Assembly: GCA_947628395.1 (NCBI GenBank)
Contig: CANQZP010000029.1
Span: 1-15,167 of the forward strand
Source of the DNA: an uncultured Clostridia bacterium
Lineage (GTDB): Bacteria > Bacillota > Clostridia > TANB77 > CAG-508
Length of the DNA: 15,167 nucleotides
Reading direction: 5' to 3'
Within the stretch, counting starts at the first letter, position 1. Every line of letters starts with the position of its first letter. A program made the position numbers and the translations under genes. The notes below the pieces were generated by a model. That model was not told where the DNA came from. It made no database searches and worked only from the letters and a program-made list of their open reading frames with translations. Of the stretch, positions 7,111 through 13,832 are shown in pieces.

Positions 7111-7464
7111 TTAATCAACTTCTAATCCGAAACTAATACCTATTGCACTATTTATTTTTTCCATAACACTTGAATCATCTATATGTCCAATTTTTTCTTT
7201 TAATCTGCTTTTGTCTATTGTTCTAATTTGTTCTGCTAAAACAATAGAATCTGACTTTAGTCCTCCTTCACTTGAACCTATCTCAATATGTGTTGGCAAT
7301 TTATTTTTTGTTGTTTGAGAAGTAATCGCAGCTGCAATTACTGTTGGACTATATTTATTCCCTGTATCATTTTGAATAATTAAGACTGGCCTTATACCTC
7401 CTTGCTCTGACCCAACAACTGGGCTTAAATCTGCATAAAACATATCTCCTCTTTTAACTATCAT
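7111..7464 (-). CDS. mazF: MazF/EndoA-type mRNA interferase toxin
   Basis: A 117-residue PemK/MazF family endoribonuclease. These enzymes cut single-stranded RNA at short sequences and slow growth under stress. The start is ATG 7464, giving MIVKRGDMFYADLSPV. The longer open frame back to 7542 lacks the family pattern, and GGAG precedes 7464. Key residues match the Bacillus EndoA numbering: R25 in GGIRPVLIIQND and T48 in AAAITSQ. The C-terminus, with EQIRTIDKSRL and a closing helix, is normal, and the length is the usual 116-117. There is no MazE or other antitoxin ORF: the upstream gap to the LolA-like gene is only 67 bases. In Bacillus and clostridia this gene usually follows alr and a small antitoxin, so the arrangement is unusual. 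Confidence 0.95.
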   Translation of the reverse strand: MIVKRGDMFYADLSPVVGSEQGGIRPVLIIQNDTGNKYSPTVIAAAITSQTTKNKLPTHIEIGSSEGGLKSDSIVLAEQIRTIDKSRLKEKIGHIDDSSVMEKINSAIGISFGLEVD

Positions 7465-7531
7465 TTCCTTCACTCCTGCTAATTCTATATTTAAAATCTG
7501 TAAATTATTATATTTTAATATCAGAAATTTT

Positions 7532-8137
7532 TTATTTTTCAATTTCTATCTCTTTATATAATATGTAAATTGTCCTATTCTTGTTTATATCTTCTATTTC
7601 TAATTTTTGAGGTTTGCTAGTGTCTTTATTTATCCATAATGATTTATATTGTACATATCTATTTCTTCCGTTTTTTATCTTCATATAAAATTTAAAATAT
7701 TGTTCTTCTTCAGTAACTTCCTTTTCTTCAGATTCTTTCCACTCTTTTACAAAAGTATCTAAAAACAGCATATTATCTGTCATATAGCTATAATCATCAT
7801 AAATTTTATTTAGCTCTAATTTACTGTTCTTTATATTAACTTTGTTTTCACTGTTTTCTATTATAATACCTTCTATTTCTCCACTTAATCCCTTTTGCAT
7901 TTTATAATTTCCATCTACTTTTTGTTCAATACTGTATATATTTTCATTTTTATTGCTAGTTATAGTTATCTCTGCTTTGCAACTATAATTTCCAATATTT
8001 AAAATATACGCTTCAGCTTGATTTACATCTTTAATAATTTTATTATTTCCATTTTTCCTAAAGTTATAATAGTAAAATCCAAAAAATATTATAATTAAAA
8101 CAAAAAAAATAATTGTAACAAAAATACCTCTTTTCAT
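7532..8137 (-). CDS. GerS/LolA-like anchored extracytoplasmic protein
   Basis: A 201-residue protein with a basic start (MKRG), one strongly hydrophobic segment (about residues 4-24) and a soluble outer domain rich in beta strands: NIGNYSCKAEITITSN, YSIEQKVDGNYKM, IIIENSENKVNI, a Tyr-rich MTDNMLFLDTFVKEW helix, FYMKIKNGRNRYVQY, LWINKDTSKPQKLEI and TIYILYKEIEIE. This is the layout of the LolA-like lipoprotein-sorting fold, to which the clostridial germination protein GerS belongs. GerS-like genes are found near the alr/mazF locus in some clostridia, which supports the match. No lipobox Cys is visible, so it is anchored rather than lipidated. The ATG at 8137 follows AAAAGGAG. It lies between dusB and mazF, probably as one transcript. 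A role in cortex processing during germination is possible but unproven. Confidence 0.7.
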   Translation of the reverse strand: MKRGIFVTIIFFVLIIIFFGFYYYNFRKNGNNKIIKDVNQAEAYILNIGNYSCKAEITITSNKNENIYSIEQKVDGNYKMQKGLSGEIEGIIIENSENKVNIKNSKLELNKIYDDYSYMTDNMLFLDTFVKEWKESEEKEVTEEEQYFKFYMKIKNGRNRYVQYKSLWINKDTSKPQKLEIEDINKNRTIYILYKEIEIEK

Positions 8138-8196
8138 AAAAGTCTCCTTTTAGTATTTTTATTACAATTGTATGTTTTAAATTATAAAAAATGTTT

Positions 8197-9171
8197 TTAT
8201 TTATATGTATTAAAATATTCTATTAAAGTTTTTTCTACTTCATCTTTTGATTCTAAAGAATTTATTTTTACTCTTATACGACTTGCTTCTGGCATATTTT
8301 TTATGTACCAAGCAATCTGTTTTCTCATTTCTCTTACTGCAGTATATTCACCTTTTTCCTCTAATACCATATTAAAATGTTTTAATATTATTTCTAATTT
8401 TTCTTCATTTGTTATTTCAAATTTTTCACCGTTTTCTAAATATTGTATTATTTCTTTAAAAATCCATGGCTTGCCTAATGCTGCTCTTCCTATCATGATT
8501 CCATCTACTCCAGTATATTCAAACATTTCTTTTGCAGTTTTTCCATCTATTATATCTCCATTTCCTATAACAGGAATTTTTACTTCTTGTTTAACTTTTT
8601 TTATAATATCCCAATCAGCTTTTCCTGAATAGAATTCTTGTCTTGTTCTCCCATGTACTGTTATTCCAACAGCTCCAGCACTTTCAATTGCTTTAGCTGC
8701 TTCAATAGCTACAATATTATTTTCATCCCAGCCTTTTCTAATTTTTACTGTTACTGGAACTTTCGAGCTTTCTACTACCTTTTTTGTTATTTCATATACT
8801 AAATCTAAATTTAATAATAATTTACTTCCATCTCCATTTTTCACAACCTTTGGAGCTGGACAACCCATATTGATATCAATAATATCTGCAGTTTCACTTA
8901 GTATTTTTGCTGCTTCTCCCATTATCTCTGGCTCATTTCCGAAAATTTGTATACTTACAGGCCTTTTTTCTCCTTCTGTATTTATCATTTTTAATGTTTT
9001 TTCATCTTGATAACAAATTGCTCTTGAACTTACCATCTCTGTTGTAACAAGTGATATTCCATATTCTTTACATATTTTTCTAAATGATAAGTCTGTAATT
9101 CCTGCCATTGGAGCTAATAATATGTTATTTTCTAATTCTACATTTCCAAGTTTCAATTTTTTTAAATACAT
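8197..9171 (-). CDS. dusB: tRNA-dihydrouridine synthase DusB
   Basis: A 324-residue flavoenzyme that reduces uridine to dihydrouridine in the D-loop of tRNA. It is a TIM barrel binding FMN. The N-terminal LAPMAGITDLSFR (about 19-31), the signature NMGCPAPKVVKNGDGSKLL with the proton-donating Cys104, VKIRKGWD, the HGRTRQEFYSGKADW segment, IGNGDI and the GVDGIMIGRAALGKPWIF FMN-phosphate region are all present. A helical tRNA-binding C-terminal domain follows (about 245-324, with the MRKQIAWYIKN motif). The length is typical. The ATG at 9171 has an AAGGAAAT site. It heads the dusB, GerS-like, mazF, Pr6Pr run. A palindromic element ends only about 40 bases upstream and may supply or disturb its promoter. 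Confidence 0.96.
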   Translation of the reverse strand: MYLKKLKLGNVELENNILLAPMAGITDLSFRKICKEYGISLVTTEMVSSRAICYQDEKTLKMINTEGEKRPVSIQIFGNEPEIMGEAAKILSETADIIDINMGCPAPKVVKNGDGSKLLLNLDLVYEITKKVVESSKVPVTVKIRKGWDENNIVAIEAAKAIESAGAVGITVHGRTRQEFYSGKADWDIIKKVKQEVKIPVIGNGDIIDGKTAKEMFEYTGVDGIMIGRAALGKPWIFKEIIQYLENGEKFEITNEEKLEIILKHFNMVLEEKGEYTAVREMRKQIAWYIKNMPEASRIRVKINSLESKDEVEKTLIEYFNTYK

Positions 9172-9208
9172 TTTTCATTTCCTTTTTTAATCTTTGTCTA
9201 AATTTATC

Positions 9209-9439
9209 ACAATACCAACAATTTAAGAAATAATATTTTTATTTGTTAATATAGTAAAATAATTGATTTTTTTATAGCCTTGGTGTCGCAAATTCCAAAT
9301 TAAAATTTTTATCTGTAATTTGCTCCATATCGCACTCGACCTAAAGGTCTCGTTTGGTCGCTTCGCGGCTATTTAAAAATCAATTATTTTACTCTTTTAC
9401 AGATATTTAAGAATACTTTTCTTAAATTGTTGGTATTGT
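9209..9439. repeat. Nested inverted-repeat element with perfect 22-bp ends (MITE-like)
   Basis: Positions 9209-9230 are the exact reverse complement of 9418-9439 (22 bp, ACAATACCAACAATTTAAGA and two more A's). Inside, 9253-9271 is the exact complement of 9375-9393 (19 bp, core AAAATAATTGATTTTT), and ATAGCC/GGCTAT (9274-9279, 9367-9372) continues the stem. The core 9280-9366 holds smaller hairpins, GCAAATT/AATTTGC and GACC-TAAA-GGTC. It is richer in CG dinucleotides than its surroundings. The element has no ORF. The whole 231 bases could fold as one long branched hairpin. It lies between the minus-strand rodA end and dusB start. No clear target-site duplication was seen. A non-autonomous transposon or a structured RNA are both possible. 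Confidence 0.75.
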
Positions 9440-9456
9440 TTTTCCCAGTGCTTAAT

Positions 9457-10560
9457 TTATTCCATAAATATTGCCTTTTGTCTTCTAGCACTAATATTCA
9501 AAATTATTCCTATACATATAAAATCAGTCAAAAGCGAACTTCCTCCATAACTCACAAAAGGAAGAGGTACACCAGTTATAGGTAAAACTCCCATAGTCAT
9601 ACCTATATTTTCTATCATGTGGAAAAAGAAAACTCCAGCAATTCCAATTGCTATATACGATCCCACATTATCTTTAGCAGTCTTAGCAATATAAATTATC
9701 TTTGTAATCAGTATTACATATATAACTATAATACTTGCTGCCATTACAAATCCCATTTCTTCTCCAATTGCAGCAAAAATAAAGTCTGTTGTCTTTGGAT
9801 GTAAATATCCTAGTTGAGTTTGATTTCCCTGTAAAAATCCCATTCCAAATATTTGACCTGCACCTATTGCTAACTTTGATTGAATAATATTATATCCTGC
9901 TCCTCTAGGATCAGTTTCTGGATGTAAGAAAATTTCAATTCTTGAAAGAGCATGTGATGGTAAATTATGATATATAACTGGAACTAAAAGTCCTACCAAT
10001 ATTATTGTTGCAAATATATATTTTTTATTTATTCCTGAGGTAAAAATTATAAATAGTGTAATTGAAATATAAACTGCAGCTGTTCCTAAATCAGGCTCTA
10101 TTGCTATAAGCCCTATTGGTACAGCAACAATTATTAAAAATAGTAATAACTTCAAAGGTTTATTTATCTCTTTTTTATTTCGTGCTTGTAAAATATTTAA
10201 AGTATACGCTAAAAATAGTATTAGTGCTATTTTTCCAAACTCTGATGGTTGAAAAGAGAATGAGCCAATACTAAACCAGCTCCTAGCACCATTTATTTCA
10301 TCTGTAAATAAAACAATTATGAGCAAAAACGTAAATACACCATAAGCAAGTGGTGAAAACTTAGTTATTTTATTATAATCAATTACTGTAAACATTATTA
10401 AAAATGGTATACTTATAGCAAACCATTGTAATTGTTTTTTAAATTCCTCATAATCTGTATTTTTAGTTGTAGAAAAAAGAGCTACTAATCCTATTGCTAA
10501 TAATAATACCGTACAAATTAAAACTCCCCAATCTAGATTTTTTAATAATTTTTTATTCAT
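9457..10560 (-). CDS. rodA: RodA peptidoglycan glycosyltransferase (SEDS family)
   Basis: A 367-residue polytopic membrane protein with about ten hydrophobic segments. It polymerises lipid II into glycan strands for lateral wall growth, working with a class B PBP. Signature segments: NGARSWFSIGSFSFQPSEFGK (about 90-110), IEPDLGTA with the conserved catalytic-site Asp, a large extracellular loop with HPETDPRGAGYNIIQSKLAI and HPKTTDFIFAAIGEEMGF, and the C-terminal GVPLPFVSYGGSS. The length and the min neighbourhood favour RodA over FtsW. The ATG at 10560 follows GAGGTAAAT. It is the last gene of minD-minE-rodA, 75 bases after minE with a small hairpin between. Confidence 0.94.
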   Translation of the reverse strand: MNKKLLKNLDWGVLICTVLLLAIGLVALFSTTKNTDYEEFKKQLQWFAISIPFLIMFTVIDYNKITKFSPLAYGVFTFLLIIVLFTDEINGARSWFSIGSFSFQPSEFGKIALILFLAYTLNILQARNKKEINKPLKLLLFLIIVAVPIGLIAIEPDLGTAAVYISITLFIIFTSGINKKYIFATIILVGLLVPVIYHNLPSHALSRIEIFLHPETDPRGAGYNIIQSKLAIGAGQIFGMGFLQGNQTQLGYLHPKTTDFIFAAIGEEMGFVMAASIIVIYVILITKIIYIAKTAKDNVGSYIAIGIAGVFFFHMIENIGMTMGVLPITGVPLPFVSYGGSSLLTDFICIGIILNISARRQKAIFME

Positions 10561-10584
10561 ATTTACCTCATTAGATATGATTTA

Positions 10585-10608
10585 AGGTAGACTTAAAAAT
10601 GCCTACCT
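10585..10608. other. Small hairpin between minE and rodA
   Basis: AGGTAG (10585-10590) pairs with CTACCT (10603-10608) around a 12-nt loop. No U-tract follows in the direction of transcription, so it is more likely an mRNA processing or stability element, or a weak attenuator, than a terminator. It may be chance. Confidence 0.3.
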
Positions 10609-10635
10609 ATTTATTTTATCATATTATTTAGATAA

Positions 10636-11121
10636 TCATTCCTTTTCTTCTTTTGTTTGTGTATCTTCAATTTCTTGTTTGTCTTCTTTTTTATCTTCTT
10701 GCTTTTCTTCTTTTACTTTTTTAGTTTCTTCTTGCTGTTCTTTATCTTCCTCTTCTTTAATTTTTTTCGTTTCTTCTACTTTTGGTTCTTTTTCTTCTTT
10801 CATTTTTTCAGCTTTAACATCATTTCTAATATTGACTATTGGAATATTTGCATATAGAGATGGTGCACCATTTGTACCATCATCATTTGTTTGGTTTGTA
10901 AGTCTTACATCTATTGCACTTTCGTCAACTACTATATATTTTTTTATTACATCTATAATTTCTTGTTTCATTAATTCTAGAAAGTCAGCAGAAACGTTTG
11001 CTCTATCTTGCATTAATACTAAATGAAGTCTTTCTTTTGCTGCATTTTTTGACTTGTCCCCAGTATTTTGTTCTTCACTTTTAAATATTTTCTTAAAAAA
11101 GCTTGTTATTCCTTCGAACAT
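10636..11121 (-). CDS. minE: MinE topological specificity factor with a Lys/Glu-rich tail
   Basis: MinE stimulates MinD ATPase and drives Min pattern formation that keeps the septum at mid-cell. The membrane-targeting start MFEGITSFFKKIFK is amphipathic. AKERLHLVLMQDR (about 28-40) is the MinD-contact strand/helix. The helix FLELMKQEIIDVIKKYIVVD (47-66) and the strand AIDVRL form the dimer domain, which ends near residue 100. Known MinE proteins are about 85-95 residues. This one is 161, because residues 101-161 are almost only Lys, Glu, Asp and Gln with a few Thr. The tail is probably a helical or disordered appendage. The ATG at 11121 follows GGAGG. It lies 23 bases after minD and 75 before rodA, the clostridial order. 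Confidence 0.9.
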   Translation of the reverse strand: MFEGITSFFKKIFKSEEQNTGDKSKNAAKERLHLVLMQDRANVSADFLELMKQEIIDVIKKYIVVDESAIDVRLTNQTNDDGTNGAPSLYANIPIVNIRNDVKAEKMKEEKEPKVEETKKIKEEEDKEQQEETKKVKEEKQEDKKEDKQEIEDTQTKEEKE

Positions 11122-11144
11122 CTTTTACCTCCAGTTTATTTTGT

Positions 11145-11939
11145 TTATTTTCTAAAAAAGAAGTTTTTTATCCTATCCAAAAGGCTTGTCTCTCTTCCAG
11201 GAACAGTTACTTCTATATTTTCTCCTAAAATTCTTCTTGAAATTTCTATATATGCTTTACCTGAAGGTGCTTTTTTATTAGAAATAACAGGCTCTCCTTT
11301 ATTTGTTTGTGTTATAATATATTCATCATCTGGTACTACTCCAATTAAATCAATTGAAAGTAAATCAACTATATCATCAACATCCATCATCTCGCCTTTT
11401 TTTACCATTGATGGTCTTAATCTATTTACTACTAATTCAGGATTTTTTATGTCAGATGATTCTAATAGTCCAATAATTCTATCAGCATCTCTTATTGCTG
11501 AGATTTCAGCTGTTGTTACTACAATTGCTCTATCTGCACCAGCAATTGCATTTTTAAATCCTTGTTCGATTCCTGCAGGACAATCTATTAATATGTAATC
11601 AAATTCTTCTTTTAATTTTGTAGTAAGCTCTTTCATCTGTTCTTCATTTATAGCTGTTTTATCTCTAGTTTGAGCTGCTGGAAGTAAGAAAAGTTCTTTA
11701 AATCTCTTGTCTTTAATTAATGCTTGTCTTAATTTACATTTTCCTTCAACTACATCTACTATGTCATAAACTATTCTATTTTCTAATCCCATAACAACAT
11801 CTAAGTTTCTAAGCCCTATATCCGTATCTACTAAAGCAACTTTTTTACCTACTACAGCTAAGGCTGAACCTAAATTTGCAGTAGTTGTAGTTTTTCCTAC
11901 TCCACCTTTTCCAGATGTTATGACTATGACTTCTCCCAT
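11145..11939 (-). CDS. minD: MinD septum-site determining ATPase
   Basis: A 264-residue ParA/MinD-family ATPase that binds the membrane as an ATP dimer and recruits partners. It shows the deviant Walker A KGGVGKT (11-17), the A' region VDTDIGLRNLD (about 37-47), Walker B ILIDCPAGIE (about 115-124), VTTAEISAIRDADR, and a C-terminal amphipathic membrane-targeting helix SLLDRIKNFFFRK. All are intact and the length is normal. The ATG at 11939 has a strong AAGGAGG site and a good promoter at 12003-12031. It is the first gene of minD-minE-rodA. minC, which often precedes it in clostridia, is absent from this strand upstream, where a divergent gene begins instead. Confidence 0.97.
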   Translation of the reverse strand: MGEVIVITSGKGGVGKTTTTANLGSALAVVGKKVALVDTDIGLRNLDVVMGLENRIVYDIVDVVEGKCKLRQALIKDKRFKELFLLPAAQTRDKTAINEEQMKELTTKLKEEFDYILIDCPAGIEQGFKNAIAGADRAIVVTTAEISAIRDADRIIGLLESSDIKNPELVVNRLRPSMVKKGEMMDVDDIVDLLSIDLIGVVPDDEYIITQTNKGEPVISNKKAPSGKAYIEISRRILGENIEVTVPGRETSLLDRIKNFFFRK

Positions 11940-12002
11940 AAAAATCCTCCTTAAATTATATCTATGTGATAATAATTTATATCTTTTTTTGTTTCCTTAT
12001 AT

Positions 12003-12031
12003 ATCTTATATTTTTTTTTTCAAAAAGTCAA
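12003..12031 (-). promoter_or_regulatory. Promoter of minD-minE-rodA
   Basis: On the minus strand TTGACT (12031-12026), a 17-bp spacer containing a run of ten A's, then TAAGAT (12008-12003). It lies about 64 bases before minD. The -35 is close to consensus, and the A-tract in the spacer suggests a bent promoter. Confidence 0.55.
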
Positions 12032-12035
12032 TGTA

Positions 12036-12062
12036 TTTGTAATAATTTTGTAATAATTTTGT
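12036..12062. repeat. Tandem 11-bp repeat upstream of the minD promoter
   Basis: TTTGTAATAAT occurs twice in direct succession (12036-12046, 12047-12057), followed by a partial third copy TTTGT. The period is about one helical turn, and the array ends just upstream of the minD -35. It could be an operator array, or AT-rich slippage. Confidence 0.5.
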
Positions 12063-12139
12063 TATCAATTTTATTTTTAACTATTAAATCCGTAAAATTT
12101 TTCTTTATTTTATATTCTTTAAAAAATTTGTCTTTGTAC

Positions 12140-12168
12140 TTGTTATATTTTTCTTTTTTTTATATAAT
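12140..12168 (+). promoter_or_regulatory. Promoter of the surface protein and por genes
   Basis: TTGTTA (12140-12145), a 17-bp T-rich spacer, then a perfect TATAAT (12163-12168). The start would be near 12175, directly before AAGGAGG (about 12179-12185) and ATG 12191, so the leader is very short. Confidence 0.6.
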
Positions 12169-12190
12169 ACGAATTATTAAGGAGGTTTTT

Positions 12191-12925
12191 ATGAATTTAA
12201 GAAGAAAGAAAAAGTTAATCATTAAATTACTTGTATTTTTACTGATAGTTGGAGCTATATTAGGATTTTTTATATTTATTTATCCTGAATCTAATATTCC
12301 AACATATGATAATAGTGATTCTAGTAGCGAAAATAAAATACAATCAATTTCTATAAATCCACCAAATGTTAATGTAACTTTACCAACTACTATAAAAACT
12401 ATTTCACCTTCTAGTAATAATACAAATTCAAATTCTACTGTAACTAATACAAATTCTAATAATTCTATAACAGAAGAAAAAATTACAGAAAGTGATAAGA
12501 CTTACGAATCTTATGTTGATGATTCTATTGCACATCTTATTACAATTTTATCTTCTAATAATGAATTAACTATTTTACTAAGTGAAAGATCTTCTTCTTT
12601 AATTCCACAAGGCTCTCCTACAAAAATTGGTGTAGATTACTTAGTCAAAGGTATTCCAGAAAAAATTGTTTCAGTATATGATTTTACTGTTGACGGATAT
12701 TCTTATCCAATTGTTTTATTACTTTCAGAAAGTGGCAAAGTTTATTATATTGATACTGAACTTGCCTATAAAACTGGAAGTTTTGAAGTATCTGGTCAAA
12801 TTACTGATATTCCAGAAATCGATAATATTCATCCAGTAACTGTTGATAATAAATATAAATCAGCTGTTTTGGTTGATAAAAACGATGTTGGATATGAATT
12901 TGATTTAGATATGATAAATAAATAG
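12191..12925 (+). CDS. Membrane-anchored protein with Ser/Asn/Thr-rich linker
   Basis: A 244-residue protein starting at ATG 12191, which has a strong AAGGAGG. The frame is open back to 11966, but that part is poly-Phe/Ile AT-rich sequence upstream of the promoter. The start MNLRRKKK is basic. One membrane segment spans about residues 8-31. About 60 residues of low-complexity linker follow (runs of Ser, Asn, Thr and Pro, as in NTNSNSTVTNTNSNN). A folded outer domain occupies about 105-244, with repeated short strands such as LTILLSE, KIGVDYLVKG, SYPIVLLLSESGKVYYID and SAVLVDKNDVGYEFD that hint at a beta-propeller-like or beta-rich domain. I do not recognise a family. It precedes porC by 15 bases and shares its transcript, an odd partner for a metabolic operon. 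Confidence 0.8.
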   Translation: MNLRRKKKLIIKLLVFLLIVGAILGFFIFIYPESNIPTYDNSDSSSENKIQSISINPPNVNVTLPTTIKTISPSSNNTNSNSTVTNTNSNNSITEEKITESDKTYESYVDDSIAHLITILSSNNELTILLSERSSSLIPQGSPTKIGVDYLVKGIPEKIVSVYDFTVDGYSYPIVLLLSESGKVYYIDTELAYKTGSFEVSGQITDIPEIDNIHPVTVDNKYKSAVLVDKNDVGYEFDLDMINK

Positions 12926-12940
12926 AAAGGAAGTATTTTT

Positions 12941-13522
12941 ATGAACAAACTAGTCGAAATTAGATGGCATGGTAGAGGTGGTCAAGGTGCTAAAACAGCT
13001 TCTCTTTTACTTGCCGATGCTGCTTTTAATACTGGAAAATATATTCAAGGTTTCCCTGAATATGGTCCAGAAAGAATGGGTGCTCCAATTACAGCTTATA
13101 ACAGAATAAGTGATGAACCTATTACTGTTCATAGTAATATTTATGAACCTGATTATGTTGTTGTTGTTGATGACACATTATTAGAATCTGTTAATGTTAC
13201 TGCTGGTTTAAAAGAAAGTGGAGCTATTGTAATTAATACTACAAAAGACGATGAATATCTTAAAAAAGCTTTAAATGGCTATAATGGTGCAATTTACAAA
13301 ATTGATGCAAGAAAAATTTCTATTGATACTTTAGGAAAGTATTTTCCTAATACTCCTATGCTTGCAGCGATTGTTAAAGTAAGTGGTATTATGTCTGATG
13401 AAGAATTTTTAAATGATATGATTGGCTCTTTTAAACATAAATTTGCTAAAAAACCTGAAGTTATAGATGGAAATATGAAAGCTTTAGAAGTGTCATTAAA
13501 AGAAGTTAAAAAAGTTAAATAA
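12941..13522 (+). CDS. porC: 2-oxoacid:ferredoxin oxidoreductase, gamma subunit
   Basis: A 193-residue gamma subunit of the pyruvate/2-ketoisovalerate ferredoxin oxidoreductase family. With the other subunits it converts a 2-oxoacid and CoA to acyl-CoA, CO2 and reduced ferredoxin in the cytoplasm. The start MNKLVEIRWHGRGGQGAKTAS carries the family's GRGGQG loop (11-16), followed by GKYIQGFPEYGPERMGAP (33-50) and the core PDYVVVVDDTLL. The length is typical. The ATG follows AAAGGAAG. It is the first of four consecutive por genes in the four-subunit arrangement gamma-delta-alpha-beta, as in Thermotoga. Whether pyruvate or a branched-chain oxoacid is the substrate cannot be read from the sequence. 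Confidence 0.93.
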   Translation: MNKLVEIRWHGRGGQGAKTASLLLADAAFNTGKYIQGFPEYGPERMGAPITAYNRISDEPITVHSNIYEPDYVVVVDDTLLESVNVTAGLKESGAIVINTTKDDEYLKKALNGYNGAIYKIDARKISIDTLGKYFPNTPMLAAIVKVSGIMSDEEFLNDMIGSFKHKFAKKPEVIDGNMKALEVSLKEVKKVK

Positions 13523-13540
13523 AAAGGGGATGATATTATT

Positions 13541-13831
13541 ATGACAGAAGAAAAAATTAATTCTAATACTCCTTGGCAAGATCTTACTATTGGTGGAAAT
13601 ATTTATGACGCTGGTAATGCTAAGGAATTTAAAACAGGAGATTGGAGAAGTCAGAAACCAATTTGGATTGAGGAAAATTGCAAACAATGTGGTTTATGTT
13701 GGCCAGTTTGCCCTGATGATGCTATACCTGTAAAAAATCAAAAAAGATGTGATTTTAATTATGACGCTTGTAAAGGATGTATGATTTGTTTTAAAGTTTG
13801 TCCTTTTAAAGCTATAGAAAAGGAGGATTAA
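13541..13831 (+). CDS. porD: 2-oxoacid:ferredoxin oxidoreductase, delta (ferredoxin) subunit
   Basis: A 96-residue ferredoxin-like subunit that passes electrons from the catalytic subunits to external ferredoxin. It has two [4Fe-4S] motifs: CKQCGLCWPVCP (C47, C50, C53, C57) and CKGCMICFKVCP (C76, C79, C82, C86), plus an extra C69. The N-terminal 45 residues contain the WQDLTIGG and GDWRSQKPI pieces typical of PorD. A GGGG site lies about 13 bases before the ATG, rather far. It follows porC by 18 bases and ends two bases before porA. Confidence 0.95.
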   Translation: MTEEKINSNTPWQDLTIGGNIYDAGNAKEFKTGDWRSQKPIWIEENCKQCGLCWPVCPDDAIPVKNQKRCDFNYDACKGCMICFKVCPFKAIEKED

Positions 13832-13832
13832 A

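Noticed and set aside
7465..7542. 26-residue N-terminal extension of MazF
   Set aside because: MazF family homology starts at MIVKRGD with a GGAG site before 7464, and the extension overlaps the end of the upstream gene.
10657..11026. Phe/Ser-rich open frames on the plus strand opposite minE
   Set aside because: They are the complement of the Lys/Glu codons (AAA/GAA read as TTT/TTC) of the MinE tail. Composition explains them.
11966..12190. N-terminal extension of the anchored protein back to 11966
   Set aside because: It is Phe/Ile-rich translation of AT-rich promoter DNA. The promoter and AAGGAGG lie inside it, and ATG 12191 is the natural start.
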